Of a stretch of 64,000 bases of DNA, positions 25,392 through 36,443 are shown in pieces. The stretch is from Branchiostoma lanceolatum (taxonomy: Eukaryota; Chordata; Leptocardii; Amphioxiformes; Branchiostomatidae). Under the pieces are notes generated by a model. It saw nothing but the letters and a program-made list of their open reading frames with translations, was not told the DNA's origin and searched no databases. The first letter of the stretch is position 1, and each line of letters opens with the position of its first letter. A program made the translations under genes and the position numbers. The stretch lies in assembly GCF_035083965.1 (NCBI RefSeq), contig NC_089732.1, forward strand, positions 7,069,383 through 7,133,382, in the 5' to 3' direction.

Positions 25392-25524
25392 CCCTAACCT
25401 TAGTGTCGTCCTTGTTAGTTCCAGGTCTCCCATACCACACACACATCCTTCAGCAACAAGACGAAGATTGGTGAAGGGAGAGTATGGGAGCCCTGGAACT
25501 TACAAGGATGATCCTAAGGGTTAG
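25392..25524. mobile_element. Short foldback element
   Basis: Left CCCCTAACCTTAGTGTCGTCCTTGTTAGTTCCAGG is nearly complementary to right CCCTGGAACTTACAAGGATGATCCTAAGGGTTAG. No coding content. Confidence 0.75.
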
Positions 25525-25736
25525 TAAGGCTACTGCTCTCCCACATAATCGTGCGTAAAAGACCGCCAAAATGGACATTGGGTTGTAAGTCTAGCCTTTG
25601 TCTGACTACGAAGCAAATCAAAAAGTACTCGTCCCGGCTTAGACATCAGCAACAGTCTGATGGGAGCATCTTTGGGTTATTGGTAGTAGGGGCGGGGGAG
25701 GTGGGAGGGCGTGTTATTGTATTCTATACATTGTAA

Positions 25737-25943
25737 ACATACATACATACACACCACACATACACTAACACACACGAACACACACACAGACGCACACTGA
25801 CAGACGCACGAACGCACACAGACACACACGCACTGACACACATTGACACATACACGACGAACACACACACACCCACACACACGCTCACACACACACACAC
25901 ATACACGAACACACACACAAGCGCGCATGCACGCACGCACACA
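25737..25943. repeat. CA-rich minisatellite
   Basis: About 200 bases of imperfect ACAC/ACACACGCACAC repeats, ending against the FABP stop codon, so on the coding strand the FABP 3'UTR starts with a GT-rich array. Cys/Val-rich ORFs here are artefacts. Confidence 0.9.
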
Positions 25944-28247
25944 CTAAAATGTCCGATATCGTACCATGCGCATGGTGTTCTGGTCCGTCCGTGTTCGGGT
26001 TTGTCGGACATGCAGCCCCTGTCCGTCGAAGTTGGGGTACACGGCTACCAGATCATCTCCTTCCACGGTAAAGGTAACCTGAAACCAGAACCGCACAGTC
26101 ACTAGGTCAGGCGAATTTGTACACCAGTCAACTGGCTTTCTGTGCATGAGGTACATCTTAAAAAACTATTACGGATTGGTGACAAATGAAATGTTTGTAA
26201 TTTGATATGAATAATTTGATATGCATGATGTAAGTGCAACAGCAACAAAATTATTATGCACCTGTTGTGTCTGTTGTCTTGTTTCCCTTAAAGAAACTCT
26301 ATTCTTAGTTCAAAAAAGATATTTCAATTTATTCCTGGTTGAATCTTATCACTACAAGAGGATTGTCACATATTGCTCGCTCTTGTTAGAAACAAAAAAG
26401 ATTCCTTTTGAATGTACAGATCGTTACAACAAACCCTAGCTAAATATACTGCTAAAATAGATCAACAGACATAACAATCCCTGCACTTCATACGTATACC
26501 TTTTGACAAATACATGACAAACAAATACCATCATAAAAGTGCCGAATTAAACTGATAGACATCTCTGTTACTGCCAAATCCTATACAGGGAAAGGTGACT
26601 TCAAAATAAATTCCCAAGGGAAAACACAGATGTTAGAACTACGCACGCGCGAACGAATTCCAGAAATACCTGTACAATTCTGGGAATTCTTGTAAAACGG
26701 GCGTAAACTGTATTGTTAGGCTCGCCCCAGAGGCGTCGCCAAATTATGACCCCAACATTGTCCTGCTCAATGTGCAGTTTGTCGTTCAAGACGGCTCTAC
26801 CCACCTTCCTCTTGGTGCCAGCGAAGTCCGTTTGCTCGCACTCTTCTCCCAGTTTGAATGTGTTGTCCATCTCCAAGCCCATCATCTTAGACTTGAAACT
26901 GTACTTGTCTCCAAGATCCTTGACTTCTGACCAAACTCCGATCTGCATGAGCTTCTCGAGGTTGCCAGGGGACATTCCTGAAGATACGGAACACAGACTT
27001 GATTAATTATTACATTTATTTAGTTCTGAAAATAATTCTTGTCAGAAAACGTGATAGTTTGAAAAGATGGGATAACTTGTATTTGCAGAGTTATTTTATC
27101 AATTCACCATAAGAGACATCTAAAGATCATTTACTAGTAAATTATTGGGATAGTACCCCTTTATCCCATTGATTCACTATAAGAAGATATGATAATGATC
27201 TAAATCTTAAACTTCTTACTAGTAAATTGATGGGATAGCACCCCTTTATCCCATTAATTCACTTTAAGAGACATCTAAAAATCAATTTCTAGTGTTTTGA
27301 TGGGATAGCACCCCCTTATCCCATTTATTTACGTCTTGAGCTTTTATTGCTTTGCGCAAGTAATCTAAATTTAAGTCTGTTTTGGCGAAAATGAGGGGAG
27401 GAAGAATTACTACCATTGCTTTGAAACTATTTCAAATATTAGACCAATCCATACCCTAGGATTTGTCATAGGTTACTAATTGTTATATTTCCTTCGGTCC
27501 CATGTCCAATCCGGGGCCCGGCCGGGCTGTTTGCGAAAACGAAAAATGAAAAATGCATCTCAAGAAATAAAGTCAACAATATATGGTAAGGGGTAATTTT
27601 TTGTAACGTTTTGTGTCTTTTGTTGTCTTTTACATAATATTTGTCGTTCCCACAAGCTGCCCGGCCGGGCCCCAGATTGGAAATGGAACCGAAGTATAAG
27701 CATGGCTTCTAAGGATATGCTATTCTTGTATAAACAAGAATTATCATGTATGTCCCAAGTGTTTTGATGTAGGTAATTCACTATACTCAATGCTATCGTC
27801 GGATCGACCAGGATTTATCTCAATGGACTTGAATAGCAAATTTAAGTACATAATAAAATGTGACAGCCCATGCATGGTATACATTGGGAAGCATATCAAA
27901 GAATGTCTAGACGTTAGAAACTCCTCCAATGATGGTAAAATCCCATTGTCATCCCATACTACTACACCATATTTTATAAGATAGACTAATTAGGCTAATA
28001 GAATGTTATATGTGTACCAGTGAATGCCATACTTTGTACCTTGTACAATTGTTGTGCAATCAAGTTATTATTAAGTTTTGTTTTGGATTCTGTCCGTCAC
28101 TTCTTTCTTAGATGCGTATAAACCTAGTTTACACCACACCTTGTCATTGGATGATAACTCACCGAGTTTTTGCATGACCTGTGAGTAGTTGTCAGACGTC
28201 TTCATCACCTTCCAGGTGCCAGACGATCCCTCAAAGTCAAACGGCAT
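25944..28247 (-). CDS. Fatty-acid-binding protein (intracellular lipid-binding protein family)
   Basis: Minus-strand exons: 28247-28163, 26977-26805 and 26078-25944 (TAG). Phases are 1 and 0, giving 130 aa. Exon 1 encodes MPFDFEG..GTWKVMKTSDNY, the typical FABP start with the GTWK motif. Exon 2 is 173 bp, the canonical FABP exon 2 length, and ends ..GTKRK, comparable to the family's DDRK/DGRK. Exon 3 resumes with VTFTVEGDDLV and ends MVRYRTF like the last beta strand. The protein would be a ten-stranded beta barrel carrying fatty acids or other hydrophobic ligands in the cytosol. Vertebrate FABP genes split this last part over two exons; here it is one. Reading on past the exon 2 donor stays open with FABP-like residues (see findings), so an alternative C-terminus is possible. 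Confidence 0.85.
27100..27330. repeat. Imperfect tandem repeat, three units
   Basis: TTGATGGGATAGCACCCC.TTATCCCAT and flanking TTACTAGTAAATT / AAGAGACATCTAAA recur three times at about 80-90 base spacing in FABP intron 1. The core itself is a hairpin (TGGGATA...TATCCCA). Confidence 0.85.
27492..27693. mobile_element. Foldback element, CCCGGCCGGGC family (F3), copy 1
   Basis: Left TTCGGTCCCATGTCCAATC plus GGGGCCCGGCCGGGC, right GCCCGGCCGGGCCCCAGATT plus GGAAATGGAACCGAA; arms of about 35 bases. It lies in FABP intron 1. Confidence 0.85.
27985..28066 (+). repeat. Retroposon 3' tail (LINE/SINE-like)
   Basis: GAATGTTATATGTGTACCAGTGAATGCCATACTTTGTACC...TTGTGCAATCAAGTTATTATTA is the inverted match of 36735-36815 and carries the same tail. 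Confidence 0.65.
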
Positions 28248-29395
28248 GTTGAAAAGTTGAGGGTGTTTCTATTCTTGAGAAGCCTTCAAGAATATACGTC
28301 TTTTTGGCGTGTTACAGAAGCTGAAATGAACAATGTGGTACATTTATGGGTGGTGCGCATGATCAGTGCCTTCCCGGTGTGACGCCAAATCTCTACCCCG
28401 CCAGATTTCCGTATCACGGGGTAGTGCGCGTGCGTGGAGTTATAGTACTTAGGGTTGGGGATAGGTTTAGGGTTAGGGTTAGGGATGTATACGGGATAGG
28501 ATTGCTAAGTATGCAAATATCATTTAACGGTAAAATTGGTAAATACACTTTCCACAGTTGCATTGCTAAATGCACTAATGGAATTACAATGTATTCGTTA
28601 AAATTGCTAAGTATACTAATAAATCTCCACTGAATTCGTTAAAATTTGCTGCTGAGTATACTTAGGCACCCCTAGCTGCCAGTGAAGTGTTTTATTTCCA
28701 CGGAGCTTAGCTGAGCTAAGGGCGGGGCCTGATAACTAAGTGGGTGCATGATCATTTTGAGTCGGACGGAAAATTACAAGATGTTCCCATGTTATGTCAA
28801 CAGCCCCTGCCATAACAGCTTTTTCGGGTCGGATTGATAAAAGATAGATATCTAACAGAGCTGGACAACTTTGCCACTTTAATAATTTCTTAGTCTTACA
28901 TTTCAACAGCTTTGGGTTTTAAGTCGTTTATGTGCCAATGATATAAAAGGCTATAATAACTTGGTATAGCAATTTTGAATTAACTGCTTTGTGACGAGTT
29001 GGCAGACCAATCCAGCATATGACGAAGCAGAAAATAGTGAGGGAACGGGACAAAAACTTGTCTTGTTAGTGGCACTAACATAGTACTAACATAACATGAT
29101 CTATGAACGATAACACTGTTCAATATTCTTTAGGTCAGAAATTCGCGACACTTTGCAAATGTTTTCCAGCTATTGTGGCTAATTATACCCTTTGCCATTT
29201 TTCGCGGTGCACTTAGGAGAGTTCGGCAACATTAAACTGGATAAATATTAGGAGACTCCGGTTTTCAGAGCTATAGAGACTCAGAGATATTTGACTTATC
29301 AAAGTTCTTACCTCTTTGTATGTGCTGTCCAAAAAGCAACCACCCCTTCACGTGTGCGATCTCAGAAGTAACGGGCTGGAGAATGGAGTCGGTTT
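28163..29395 (-). promoter_or_regulatory. Likely FABP 5'UTR exon and intron
   Basis: On minus, AAAGAG followed by GTAAGA forms a strong donor at 29312/29311, and TTTCAG is an acceptor at 28321-28323, 73 bases before the ATG. This predicts a non-coding first exon at about 29312-29395, joined to 28320-28163. Inferred from splice consensus only. Confidence 0.4.
28475..28492. repeat. Three TTAGGG-type repeats
   Basis: GTTTAGGGTTAGGGTTAGGG is an interstitial telomere-like run too short to be a telomere; probably chance or a simple repeat. Confidence 0.5.
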
Positions 29396-29422
29396 AACAC
29401 GTCACTGTTTAGATTGCGTGGG

Positions 29423-29430
29423 AATATAAA
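29423..29430 (-). promoter_or_regulatory. TATA-like box of the FABP gene
   Basis: TTTATATT on minus, about 30 bases before the inferred transcription start of the predicted 5'UTR exon. Confidence 0.35.
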
Positions 29431-29981
29431 AACGATTAACACGCATGCGCTGGTGGAGGGATACCTATCTACTTGGTGTATATTCATGGGGATATAATAT
29501 TTATATTTAGTTGACAGACTGTGTTGGCCAGTTAAGAGAAGAAATGAAATTAATTAAAACTAAGGCTTCTGCAACTTACAAGTTAGTTTAACCATCTATC
29601 ATAACGGTCAAAAATGACGTCATGGTCACGTGAGTACAACCAACCAATAGACTCTTACCCTTCCTGCCTGACTACACGTATGATTCCTCAATCTATGTCT
29701 ACTACTGAAATCTGACGTGTTGTCTAGTGGTATGTGCTGTACTGGAATCTCCTGCCATTGCCACGACTGCGAATGGTTTATTGCGTCCGTTGGCACGTAT
29801 TTTGAGACGCTACCGTCAAAGTAAACAACGAACGTTAAAACCTCGGTATTGAATTGTGAAAGCTAAAGTAAAGCTTAAAGGCAACATCCTTTCATAACAA
29901 TAGATATTGCTCACCTGCTTTGCTGTTTGTCAGACATTTCCGTGTAATGTACGTTGAATACTGTACTTTCCATGAGATGAA

Positions 29982-32900
29982 ATGTTTAAGTTCTTTTCTC
30001 CAAATCACACAGAGACCAACCTTTTTACAGTTTACAGCGTTTTCTCAAAAAGTAAACCAGAACAATATTACTCTGATTTTCGCAAGCCACAAAACATCAC
30101 AAACCACCTTCTTGGAGCCATTGGCGTTTCCATGATGATGTTCGATCGTTGGCTTCAGAAGCGCAGGCGTAGTGACCCATTTGGCAAATATTTGGCAAGG
30201 CACTTATTTGGCGTGACACCGGAGCAAGACGGTCTTAATCTATGCTTGTAAGTTGTAATTGATTTGTTCTGTATAACATGTATTCTCAACACCAATATTT
30301 AACAACTTATTGCATGAGTTCATCACTCTCTAGGCTATAGGAATACACCAGGAGCTTTATCGCGTTTTTGTGTTATCATTGTTGATATACTTCAGGGACC
30401 CTGGAGACGTCCTACATGAAACTCGTTATCAAATCCTCTGTGGCTACAAATGCTATCTCTACCTAATCTGGTAAGACGGCCTCGTGTGTTTCGCAAAGTT
30501 CTCTCAAAGTTCACAGATTTGGTTTCAGGTTCAAAAGTTCCATCTTGGCGCTTTCGTTTTCTCCATATTAGGCCATGTTGATTTGATCATCTGGATGACA
30601 TCCTCCGGGGAACCCAAAACTGATGCGAGCGTGCAAATAAAAAAAAAATGTTTGGCCAAAAAATTGCCCCCATTATGTAATCTACGTGATCAGGAAAGAT
30701 GAACAAAACAGACAGAGTATGGTACACTGAATAATATCATTAGATTCTTCGTGCATTTTCGTTCTTACACATTCTTCTTCTTTGACTTTGGAATTGACTT
30801 TGGCATTCTACGGCGTTAGTATCCGTTTTCGAAATTTCTTTTTGGTGCAATTTACAGCATACATTTTCTCATTTTGCAACTGCTTTGTACGATTTACAGT
30901 ATGGCCGGAAACTTCTTTTTTTTTTAACGGACGAAGATTGATGCGCACGCTGATGTCATCCATATAATCAAATTGATATGGCCTTAGTCCTGTAAACTAT
31001 TAACAAGGTTATCATTACTTCAAAAGGCCGCAGGCTGATGTGAAGACCCGAGGTGAAATATAATCTTAGATGTTTTCGTTCTTTGTTTATCTTCAAAGGC
31101 TACGCTTTTCTCCGAAAATTGATAGTAAAGTCTCTTGAAAGTAAAGCTAGTAACAATTTCTCGGGAAAATCTGATAATGGGTGATATCAACTTTTTGCAG
31201 CAGTCATCAACACGTGACAGGACTGTACTCTTGGCGACAGCTCTACTAGCTCGAAAAGTAAGAAACGGCTCCACTAGCTCAATATGTGATGTTATTTTTC
31301 CTCAGAACTGTCTACCAAAAGATTTGGTAGATTTCTTCTGCAGATCTTTTGCATGCCGCATGGAGCGCTTCCTAACCAAAACGAGAGTTTTTTGGCAACT
31401 CACTTTAAAAATCGTGTTTTATAGGATGACGAAGGTTTCTGATATTTTCTAGCCATTTTACGTGTTTCTCGTTGTAATTCTTATATCGTTTAACTTGTAG
31501 TGCGCAGTTTTATACCTTGTTGTTATAATCATTGTGTGTTAGAGTACCCTTTGTAGATAGCGACTCCGCCCACGTGGATTGCTTATTGGACCCTCAATCC
31601 GCACCCTCATAAATCAGGACCCCTATCGCTCCACGATAGGTGTCCTGATTTATGAGGGTGTCAATCCGTAGCCGACTCCCGGGGGATCCCTTAGCATACT
31701 ACATGTATTTATTCTATTGGGCCAATTTCTACTATTTTCCGCAGAGCCTGGTAGAGGCTAAGTAAGGCCTTCTCCAGTTTAAGTAGGAAGATGTCCAACT
31801 GCGCTTTACGATTGTGCAGGGTATATGATTAGGTCAAGGATATAGGGCTCACAAAACACTAGGAAGAAATTAAGCGCCACCCGTGGCTTATGATCAGGGT
31901 GAGTCGTCCCGACACCAGAACTCAGCCCAATTAGTGTTCTTGGCTCCACAAATGTTGCTGCGTAGTTGCCCTTGACATCTTTACTACCTGGCAGAGGCAG
32001 ACGCCAGGGTTTTGGCGCCAAGCCCGGAGTGGACTGGAGAGAGAAGTTTCGTCCGAGAGGTCACTCCTGGTCATCCGCGAACATCACGTGACTTTGGTCG
32101 CCTCAAGGTCTTTACCACATTTAGAAATTTTGTACCTACGCGGGGGCGGTCACGTTTTCTTCGCTAAGGCCATGTTGATTTGATTATATGGATGACATCC
32201 TCTAGGAACACCAAAACTGATGCAAACGTGCGAATAAGAAAGGTTTAAAAACCAGAAATTATTCTTGAAAACTGGAAAAAGCAAAAGAAAACATATTTCG
32301 GATTCTGTTTGAATTGTGGAACTTCATACTAGTGACCCTGTGAAGTACTAGAATTAGTGCTCATTGTTAAACCAAGGAACATACTTGGTTAGACCTACAT
32401 TATAACCGAAGAAGGAGTTTCTTTTCTCCATGCACCTCTTCATTGCTCTCAGCAGAGACTGTGTAATCTCCAAGCAGATGTATCGGTAGCAATGGCAGTA
32501 TCCAAAAGGCAAAATCAGCATCAGGTGAAGAATGATGAAGAATGAAGACCTTTATTGTACACCCACTGGGTTAAGTACAGGTCACAACAAAAGAATAGTA
32601 AACAGATACATCTATACATTGTCAAATTACTACAAAGTACATGCATTCGACTTCTCCTCGCTTCTTCGTAATGGTAAATATGTAAGAACGGATATGGTTT
32701 TGTGGTTAATGATCAATAATACTGCTTTTTCCCGTTGGATACTTTCATTGCTACCGATAGATCTGATTGGAGATTGGACACTGTGATCCTAATGTAAGTC
32801 CTTAATTGTGGTCTCTCACGGCTGTTCCACATGACGAGAAGCTCAAATAACTCCCTGAACAAACTGTTGACAGCCCTGTCACCACAGGACACTCCTCAGC

Positions 32901-33544
32901 GCGTGTTCCTCTATTGACAGGCGGTGGTGCGGGAACACTAATCGATCTTTATCCTCTAAGTGTTGACATGGCGGATAAGGTAAAACCTGCTGTCAATCAT
33001 CCTAGACACGGGGCTCTGTTAAGGTTTCCTCCCTTGCTATATTATAGCATTTTGACTTTCCATTGTTTTCCCATTAATAGATTAAGAAAAAAATGAAATT
33101 TATGGAGAACTTAGAACAATAGAGTTCACTTCTGAAAAAGAGTTATGGTCAAAAATTCAACAAGAGTCCGTAGGACACAATTCTCCGTGAAGTATTTATA
33201 GTATGTACAAGTATTGACCCACACAAATTGCATCTCTGCTCAGTCCAAGTAGTGTTTTAGAGCAAGTAAAGAAAAAGTGTTTGTTTATCTTTTTCTTTCA
33301 ATACAGGAGTGGTCAACCTGCTGAAAAGTATGTTTTTACAGCATGGCACAGATGGGATCTAGAAATTCCGGGAAAAGTCACAAAGTTAGATCTAGATGGC
33401 CCTTTTTCAATTATCAACGAACCATTCAGCCTTACAACTAAGATGTATCAGAAATCACAAATATGCAGTAAATCCTCTTTCCACAATTTATTGCAGGCCA
33501 GCCTGATCTATAGCTATCAAGCTATTTGCAATAAAAAAGGCTAA
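29982..33544 (+). CDS. Unrecognised protein, three-exon gene model
   Basis: Exons 29982-30247, 30396-30470 and 33307-33544 (stop TAA) give about 192 aa. Support comes from splice signals (CTT|GTAAGT, CTTCAG|GGACCC, CTG|GTAAGA, ATACAG|GAGT) and matching phase 2 at both junctions. Codons read smoothly across them: ..LNLC-L-DPGDVLHET.. and ..LYLI-W-SGQPAEKY... The peptide has a GVSMMMFDRWLQKRRR segment, FGKYLARHLFGVTPEQ, and Trp-rich AWHRWDLEIPGK. There is no signal peptide and no family I recognise. The chosen ATG is the first in-frame one, but an acceptor (CACACAG) just after it could mean an upstream exon. In exon 3 a GTAAAT donor at 33468 could mean that the gene continues. Intron 2 hosts M1 and TIR-bearing repeats. 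It could be a fragment of a larger or decayed gene. Confidence 0.45.
30568..30986 (+). mobile_element. MITE-like element M1, copy 2 (full length)
   Basis: Begins TTAGGCCATGTTGATTTGAT.ATCTGGATGACATC and ends GATGTCATCCATATAATC then AAATTGATATGGCCTTA, so it has terminal inverted repeats of about 35 bases in a 419-base element. Interior blocks match 11856-12179. No transposase ORF. It lies in intron 2 of the three-exon gene model. Confidence 0.8.
31602..31660. repeat. Strong short hairpin
   Basis: CACCCTCATAAATCAGGAC and CCTATCG are complementary to CGATAGGTGTCCTGATTTATGAGGGTG with a loop of a few bases. Confidence 0.9.
32165..32260 (+). repeat. M1 end fragment
   Basis: TAAGGCCATGTTGATTTGATTATATGGATGACATCC then CCAAAACTGATGC.AACGTGCGAATAA matches the left end of M1; the other end is not evident. 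Confidence 0.7.
32462..32780. mobile_element. Foldback element with AATCTCC ends
   Basis: Left TAATCTCCAAGCAGATGTAT plus CGGTAGCAATG and right CATTGCTACCGATAGATCTG plus ATTGGAGATTGG are complementary. The ends resemble those at 40329-40486. Confidence 0.7.
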
Positions 33545-33848
33545 TTTATATTATCGTAACATTTCACGAAGGTCAAAGGTCACCGGATCTAACCACCCGG
33601 AAGTGACACTGGCGCGCGCACTTTTCTGAGAGATATTTCTCAACAATCTTTCATCCCCTGTGTAAACTTTTTACATTGTCACAGCCTCCGTATTATAAAC
33701 TACAAGTGTGGTAAGTTTGAAGGTCCAGAGATTTGCCATTTTCACACTGTGCGTAAAAATACATCGTCCGTCCCGTGCGCACATACTGTATGCGAGTTGC
33801 GAGGGACACGGCATACTTAATACACAGACTGGAGCTCACTCGGCACAT

Positions 33849-34225
33849 GTTCGCAGCTAAAACTCACAATTCCCGTTGCCGCATTGGTATGTAACTTGGT
33901 ATATCGTTTGCTAGGTTGCGTGTGGTGATGCACGTTGTCTATTTTTCAATGTAACAGTGACTATACGATCATAGCAAGTAAGGAAGATTTATACCCCGTA
34001 TCTGCCTGAAGTATTCCAGTCATGCATAACGGATTATAACATGGTCCCTATGGCAGGGCAGTGGGACATAGCATTAATTATAGGGGTGCAATTACGATAT
34101 TGGATTGACGTTTAAAGTAGTTATGGTGTAACAAAGCTATTGTGCATCCCCACGCCGAACCAGGCAAACGATATGCCAAGTTACACACCAATGCGACAAC
34201 GGGATCGTGAGTAATAGCTGCGAAC
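33849..34225. mobile_element. Element with ~75-bp terminal inverted repeats
   Basis: Left GTTCGCAGCTAAAACTCACA...CGCATTGGTATGTAACTTGG and TATCGTTTGCTAGGTT; right AACCAGGCAAACGATATGCC, AAGTTACACACCAATGCG and TAATAGCTGCGAAC. Arms match over about 70-75 bases with some mismatches. No ORF. Confidence 0.8.
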
Positions 34226-34382
34226 GCGCAAACAAATGCATTCCCAATACTCCCAGAAGGAGGTCATCCTCCTTCCCGGAGTAATGAGTACACTCTCTTG
34301 CGTTTGAGTACATTCAACCTACCATTTCATTTGTCTGTTATCTCAATTCGAGAACGAAGGATTTACAGGGGGAGGAATATAT

Positions 34383-34606
34383 TTGATGCACCAATAGTGA
34401 AAGTGTTTTCCATGTTTTGTTTGATTAACCAATAGTGAAAGTGTTCTCCATATTTTGTTCGTTGTACCAATAGTGAAAGTGTTCTTCATATTTTGTTTGA
34501 TGCACCAATGGTGAAAGCGTTTTCCAAGCTTTGTCTGATGTACCAATAGACTAGTGAAAGTGTTCTCCATGTTTTGTTTGATGTACCAATGTAGTGAAAG
34601 TGTTTG
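34383..34606. repeat. ~40-bp minisatellite, about six units
   Basis: Unit resembling ACCAATAGTGAAAGTGTT..CCATGTTTTGTTTGATGC repeated about six times with point differences. Confidence 0.9.
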
Positions 34607-34921
34607 AAAGGTCAGATGCCAAGGCCGCTCAGTGTGACCGAGGTGAGAGTCCATTGTTACGGAGGTCCCACCTCTCGCTCTTCCCTTCTAACGGATTGTT
34701 CCGGTGTGTGGGGGACATTTGGCCGCTCGCAGCGGGTTTACGGGACCTCCTGTCAGTCAATCAACCAGTCCTTTTACAAATCAAGGAGCGAAACGGATTC
34801 GGTAAACAGCGGCGGGCCAGCTGGCTGGGACTGTATACACCGGCGGGAGGGACTCGGGTGACAGAATGTCGTCTGCGCTTGTACAGAATCCGAGGCGGTC
34901 GTTGCTTGGCTGGGATGACAT

Positions 34922-35083
34922 TAGCCTCTACCAGGCTCCGCAGATCGCTAGAAAAATAGTAGAAATTGGCCAAATAGACGGGTAACATGTCAGAGGAGTT
35001 AGTCCGCCAAAGAAGTTACAGTTTGCGACCTATAGACAATTTCTACTATTTTTCCAGCGACCTGTGGAGCCTGGTAGAGGCTA
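34922..35083. mobile_element. Foldback element, TAGCC...GGCTA family
   Basis: TAGCCTCTACCAGGCTCCGC with AAAAATAGTAGAAATTG and the complementary CAATTTCTACTATTTTT with GGAGCCTGGTAGAGGCTA. Near-identical ends occur at 47830-48055. Confidence 0.9.
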
Positions 35084-36247
35084 GCACGACATGTCTATAG
35101 CGAGTTCTTCCTGTTTCAGCAAAGGGAGAAGCTAAATTGGAACGCATAACCTACAAATTGGCTTCTTTTATTTCAGGAATGTTCATCTGTGTTGGTACAA
35201 AACTATTATGAAAAGTTTAATTGTTTCTAACACAATTAAGCTGAATTTTGGTCAGACCTCTGGTCTTCTACAGGATGGACTGACCAGATTGGTCAGAACA
35301 GGTGACCGTAAAAAGTCACGTGAGCAATGGTCAAAGGTGACAAACTCTGTCATCTAGAGATGATAAATGCATAGTTTTGAGACTTGGAATAGAACAGCGG
35401 AACAGGAAAATCAACAGGTGGGTACACTCGAATGTGCTGATATGGTTTCACCAGATTTGTTTGACGTCAATATTACAAAGCTGTGTTTTTGTTTTTCACT
35501 GACTACCCAGATAGTGCATGCGAGCAGCGATAAACTAGGCTGCTTCATGTTCTCTTATCAATAGAAAAGGCACAGTGTCGTTAGTTTTCTGTCTCCTATG
35601 ACTACCGTGGGTTCTTGAATTTGAAAGTCAAGGTAAGATCCATTAGCAGGTGCGTCAGAGACTCAGAGACTGAGGTCGGGACACTGCACAGCAAATGATA
35701 CTGCTAAGGAATATCGGGTTTCGTAAGGTCATGTTGTCGGGTACACGTGTGAGTTGTCTTGTATGTGCCTTGTAAACCAGACACATGGAGTGTTCTACAG
35801 TACAAAAATATAAGTACACGTGATCATGATACGTGTGGACATTCAGGTCTCTTACAAAATCCAAGCTTAGACAATCACGTTTCGCCATCTCTACGCTATG
35901 TCTATAACAGGATAAGGATACAGACGCAAGGCTTCTATACCGGTCGACATATCTCTATCAACTCATTTAAGCCTCTCTTTTTTACGGAAACATTGTGTGT
36001 TTTTTAAAGAAAAGGACTGCTATTGCAAGAACCGGAATCGGAAGATATTGCAGACAGAACGAACAGACTCAACGTTGTTAAACGTTTTAGAGTCCGCAAC
36101 AGAGACATGGTCTGTGTACTTATCAAACAAGATAGCACAGGAACGCTAGACACCAGGGTTTTGGAGTTTCAATAAAGAACATCCGAGTTTTCAACTTTAC
36201 GTTCATGGTCCAGAACTTGAAACGGTGGCGCATGTACTTTTGTTGTA

Positions 36248-36443
36248 CTCTCCAAGCAGAGGTTGGGCTCCATTTGGTTTTTGACGTATTTCTAAACGTT
36301 TTATCGGGCTTTCTATTTTGTCAGGGTTTCTTTTTGTCGGTCAGCTCCAAGAAAAGGAACCCTGGCAAATAGAAAGCCGAACAAAAACAAATAGAAAGAC
36401 GTAAAATCTCAGCCGGAGCCGAACCTCTAGCTGCTTGGAGAGT
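36248..36443. mobile_element. Foldback element, F2 family
   Basis: ACTCTCCAAGCAGAGGTTGGGCTC ... GAACCTCTAGCTGCTTGGAGAGT, with an internal fold (GGGCTTTCTATTTTG.CAGGGTT against AACCCTGGCAAATAGAAAG). Confidence 0.85.

Larger units (their letters stand above)
21172..25943. other. Intergenic region
   Basis: Between the sushi gene A start and the FABP stop. No convincing exon seen. Holds F4 copy 2, a retroposon-like tail near 21975-22040 (AACTTTATTGCAAG), a lone F2 arm at 22422-22497 and the duplication at 24200-24600. Confidence 0.45.

Noticed and set aside
25677..26011. Cys/Val-rich minus-strand ORFs
   Set aside because: Translations of the CA-rich minisatellite next to the FABP stop.
26670..26977. 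FABP model using the later donor at 26669 (175 aa)
   Set aside because: Too long for the family and duplicates the C-terminal strands; the 173-bp exon 2 gives the usual ~130 aa. Kept only as a possible isoform.
28475..28492. Telomere-like TTAGGG run
   Set aside because: Only three units, inside ordinary intergenic DNA; not a telomere or clear fusion point.
31201..31257. Possible extra exon of the orphan gene
   Set aside because: Has AG and GT borders but reads a stop in the phase required by its neighbours.
34594..34959. 121-codon plus-strand ORF in a GC-rich stretch
   Set aside because: GC-rich DNA gives long chance ORFs; no domain, acceptor/donor pair or conserved-looking segment, and it runs into a foldback element.
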